From assembly GCA_036170435.1 (NCBI GenBank), contig JAVHPF010000077.1, positions 1-30,561 on the forward strand: a stretch of 30,561 nt of DNA, read 5' to 3'. Position 1 is the first letter of the stretch. Every line of letters starts with the position of its first letter. The notes under the pieces were generated by a model. The model saw only the letters and a list, made by a program, of their open reading frames with translations. It ran no database searches and was not told where the DNA came from. This stretch comes from JAQVPN01 sp036170435 (GTDB lineage: Bacteria > Patescibacteriota > Gracilibacteria > BD1-5 > UBA6164). Positions 29,071 through 30,561 of this stretch are shown piece after piece. A program made the position numbers and the translations under genes.

Positions 29071-30456
29071 ATGATAGACAGAATAGCGCATATTGATAAA
29101 AGTATAGAGAAATGATATTTCCCTTCAGCTATAAAACAAATCAAAGAAATTATAAGTGTTTCTGAAATTACACTTGAAGCAAAAAATGAACTTAATCAGA
29201 AATTGCTTGATTGTCTTGATTCTAGAGATTTCGAAATACATAAAAAAATCAAAGAAATTGAAAAAATTTTAGAAGATAAAATACTCTTTGCTAAATTAGA
29301 TAATATTCACAAATCTAAATTATATGAATCTATTTGAGATTCTTATTTTGATTTAGGAAATTTTTTAAATGCAATTGAATTTTATCAATTACGATTTTCT
29401 CTTTGAAATACAAATACATTAAAAACAATAGTTTATATATCTATTTTTTTGTATTTTCAAGCAAATAAAACGGATATAGTAATACAAGATAGTTTATCTC
29501 ATATTTTTGAAGAACTTGATAGAAATATAAATTTGCTAGGATGTGTACCAAATATTAAAAATGATTTAATTCGTTTTTTCTATTGACCAAATGATGTTCC
29601 AATTAATTATGCACAATGACCTTTATTTGAGCGTTTATATTTTTTAGAAATGATTGAGGAAAACTCAAGACAAAATATTAATGATACACTTTCTTCATAT
29701 TTAACAAAAGAAGAACAAGTAAAAGTGTTATCTAGTGTTCGTAATGAACTAATAGAATTTTATGATGCACTTATTAATGATTTTCCAGAGAATGGAAGTT
29801 TGTTTGTTGCAAAGACAAATATGATCAAAAGATTTGCTTGAAATTATACAGATTATTCAGAATTTTGAAATTATATAAAAGAATTTATAACAGCATTATT
29901 TCAAATTAATGATGTATTGCTTAGAAATAGAGATTATGAAAAATCTTTATATTTATTAAAATTTGTGACTGATTATTGATATAAAAATACCGATCTTATT
30001 GATAAGTCATTAATTACATTTTACTTAAATAAAACATTAAATGAACCAATAGATTTCCCAGAATTTTATCATGCAGGGATTTTTAATATTTTATGAAATA
30101 TATCTTGATCTTTAGTTAATCCTTGAGATATACTTAGTTTAGCTGATTTGTATATAAAAGAAAAAGATTACTATACGGCTTTTTGAAATATAAAATCTGC
30201 TATAGATGTATGACTTGATTGAAGTGAACAATTAAGAAAACTTTTACTTGATATATTGATGAATAAAGAATTTGAAAAGCCTTTGGAATCAGAGTTGAGA
30301 TTCTGAAAAGTACAATGAAAAAAAATTTTAGAAGTAAAAAAACTGAGATTAGATCCAGAAATAGAAATATCTTTTTTACTTGAAAAACTTGAAATATGAC
30401 AAGCTTTGACTCGAGTAGACTATGAAAGTATAGAAGAACTTTGTGTATTACAATAA
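29071..30456 (+). CDS. TPR-like helical repeat protein of unknown function
   Basis: A 461-residue, mainly helical protein. Several stretches resemble tetratricopeptide repeats: I-E-K-G-Y-F-P-S-A-I-K-Q-I-K-E-I-I near residue 12; L-Y-E-S-I-G-D-S-Y-F-D-L-G-N-F-L-N-A-I-E-F-Y near 90; L-A-D-L-Y-I-K-E-K-D-Y-Y-T-A-F-G-N near 360. These have the G-x-Y and A-x-x-x-Y/F spacing of TPR helices, but the repeats are irregular. No signal peptide or membrane helix is present, so it is likely cytoplasmic and protein-binding. It follows the DedA gene by 48 bases and ends in a strong terminator that closes the plus-strand run. Confidence 0.65.
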
Positions 30457-30486
30457 AAAAGAGCAAATTTAATTTGCTCTTTTTTA
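30455..30486. terminator. Strong bidirectional terminator
   Basis: AAAAAGAGCAAATT pairs with AATTTGCTCTTTTT with almost no loop, flanked by A-run and T-run. It lies between the TPR-like gene (plus) and the convergent minus-strand gene at the window end, and it overlaps the last base pairs of the TPR-like stop. Confidence 0.85.
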
Positions 30487-30561
30487 TTACATAGACATTA
30501 ATTTTGTAGAAATTAAATCTCTCAAAAATTTATATTTTGTAATTCTTTCTTTTTGAACTTG
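30487..30561 (-). CDS. C-terminal end of a gene running off the window
   Basis: On the minus strand a frame is open from the window edge (30561) to TAA 30489-30487, giving 24 residues that are basic and helical (K-E-R-I-T-K-Y-K-F-L-R-D-L-I-S-T-K-L). Its position directly against the bidirectional terminator supports a real gene end. It is too short to identify. Confidence 0.4.
   Translation of the reverse strand, partial: QVQKERITKYKFLRDLISTKLMSM

Noticed and set aside
203..30456. Widespread pseudogenes or frameshifts suggested by many short ORFs in known genes
   Set aside because: All breaks are TGA in an unchanged frame and fall on conserved glycines, so they are sense codons under table 25, not damage.

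Overview
The window is AT-rich bacterial DNA that makes sense only if UGA is read as an amino acid. Read with the standard code, almost every gene breaks into short ORFs ending at TGA. Read with translation table 25 (UGA = glycine; TAA and TAG as the only stops), the pieces join in the same frame into full-length proteins, and the TGA codons fall at conserved glycines: the GGNSGG motif of the serine protease, CPGCG and the GDG region of the oxidoreductase beta subunit, the Nudix box, and the EF-4 and HisRS core motifs. Table 25 is known from Candidatus Gracilibacteria (BD1-5) and Absconditabacteria (SR1), so this is a chromosomal piece of a CPR/Patescibacteria member of that kind. The sequence does not let me choose between the two phyla.

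Layout. 1-192 is the tail of a small membrane protein (possibly SecE). 203-2905 is a 900-residue secreted trypsin-like protease. 5169-2993 (minus) is a three-gene cluster: a membrane-tethered Holliday-junction-endonuclease-related protein, a coiled-coil protein and a type IV pilin-like protein. 5202-6168 and 9487-10362 are non-coding and hold fold-back repeats plus two copies, identical as far as I can read, of a 727-bp segment that appears to encode a structured minus-strand RNA. Between them lie a polysaccharide flippase, an RsmF-type rRNA methyltransferase and a small Ser/Gln-rich protein. Then come tsaD (plus), two hypothetical genes and a PAP2 phosphatase (minus), and hisS (plus).

15102-18977 holds a 7TM membrane protein followed by a 775-residue fusion of a RimK-like ATP-grasp ligase with a MATCAP/QEGLA-type zinc peptidase. 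Then come lepA, a small protein resembling only the N-terminal domain of ribosomal protein L7/L12, a phospholipase D-like lipoprotein and an 883-residue surface protein. 25234-30456 is a tightly packed run: a small membrane protein, the alpha subunit of a 2-oxoacid:ferredoxin oxidoreductase, a Nudix hydrolase, a SemiSWEET transporter, the oxidoreductase beta subunit, a DedA-family protein and a TPR-like protein. The window ends inside a minus-strand gene.

Themes. Translation functions are prominent (tsaD, hisS, lepA, rsmF, L7/L12-like), as are cell-envelope proteins. Small perfect palindromes lie between genes, and two lie in frame inside tsaD and korA. Several terminators overlap the stop codon of their gene, and convergent genes share hairpins. 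I saw no tRNA, rRNA, CRISPR array or transposase gene.
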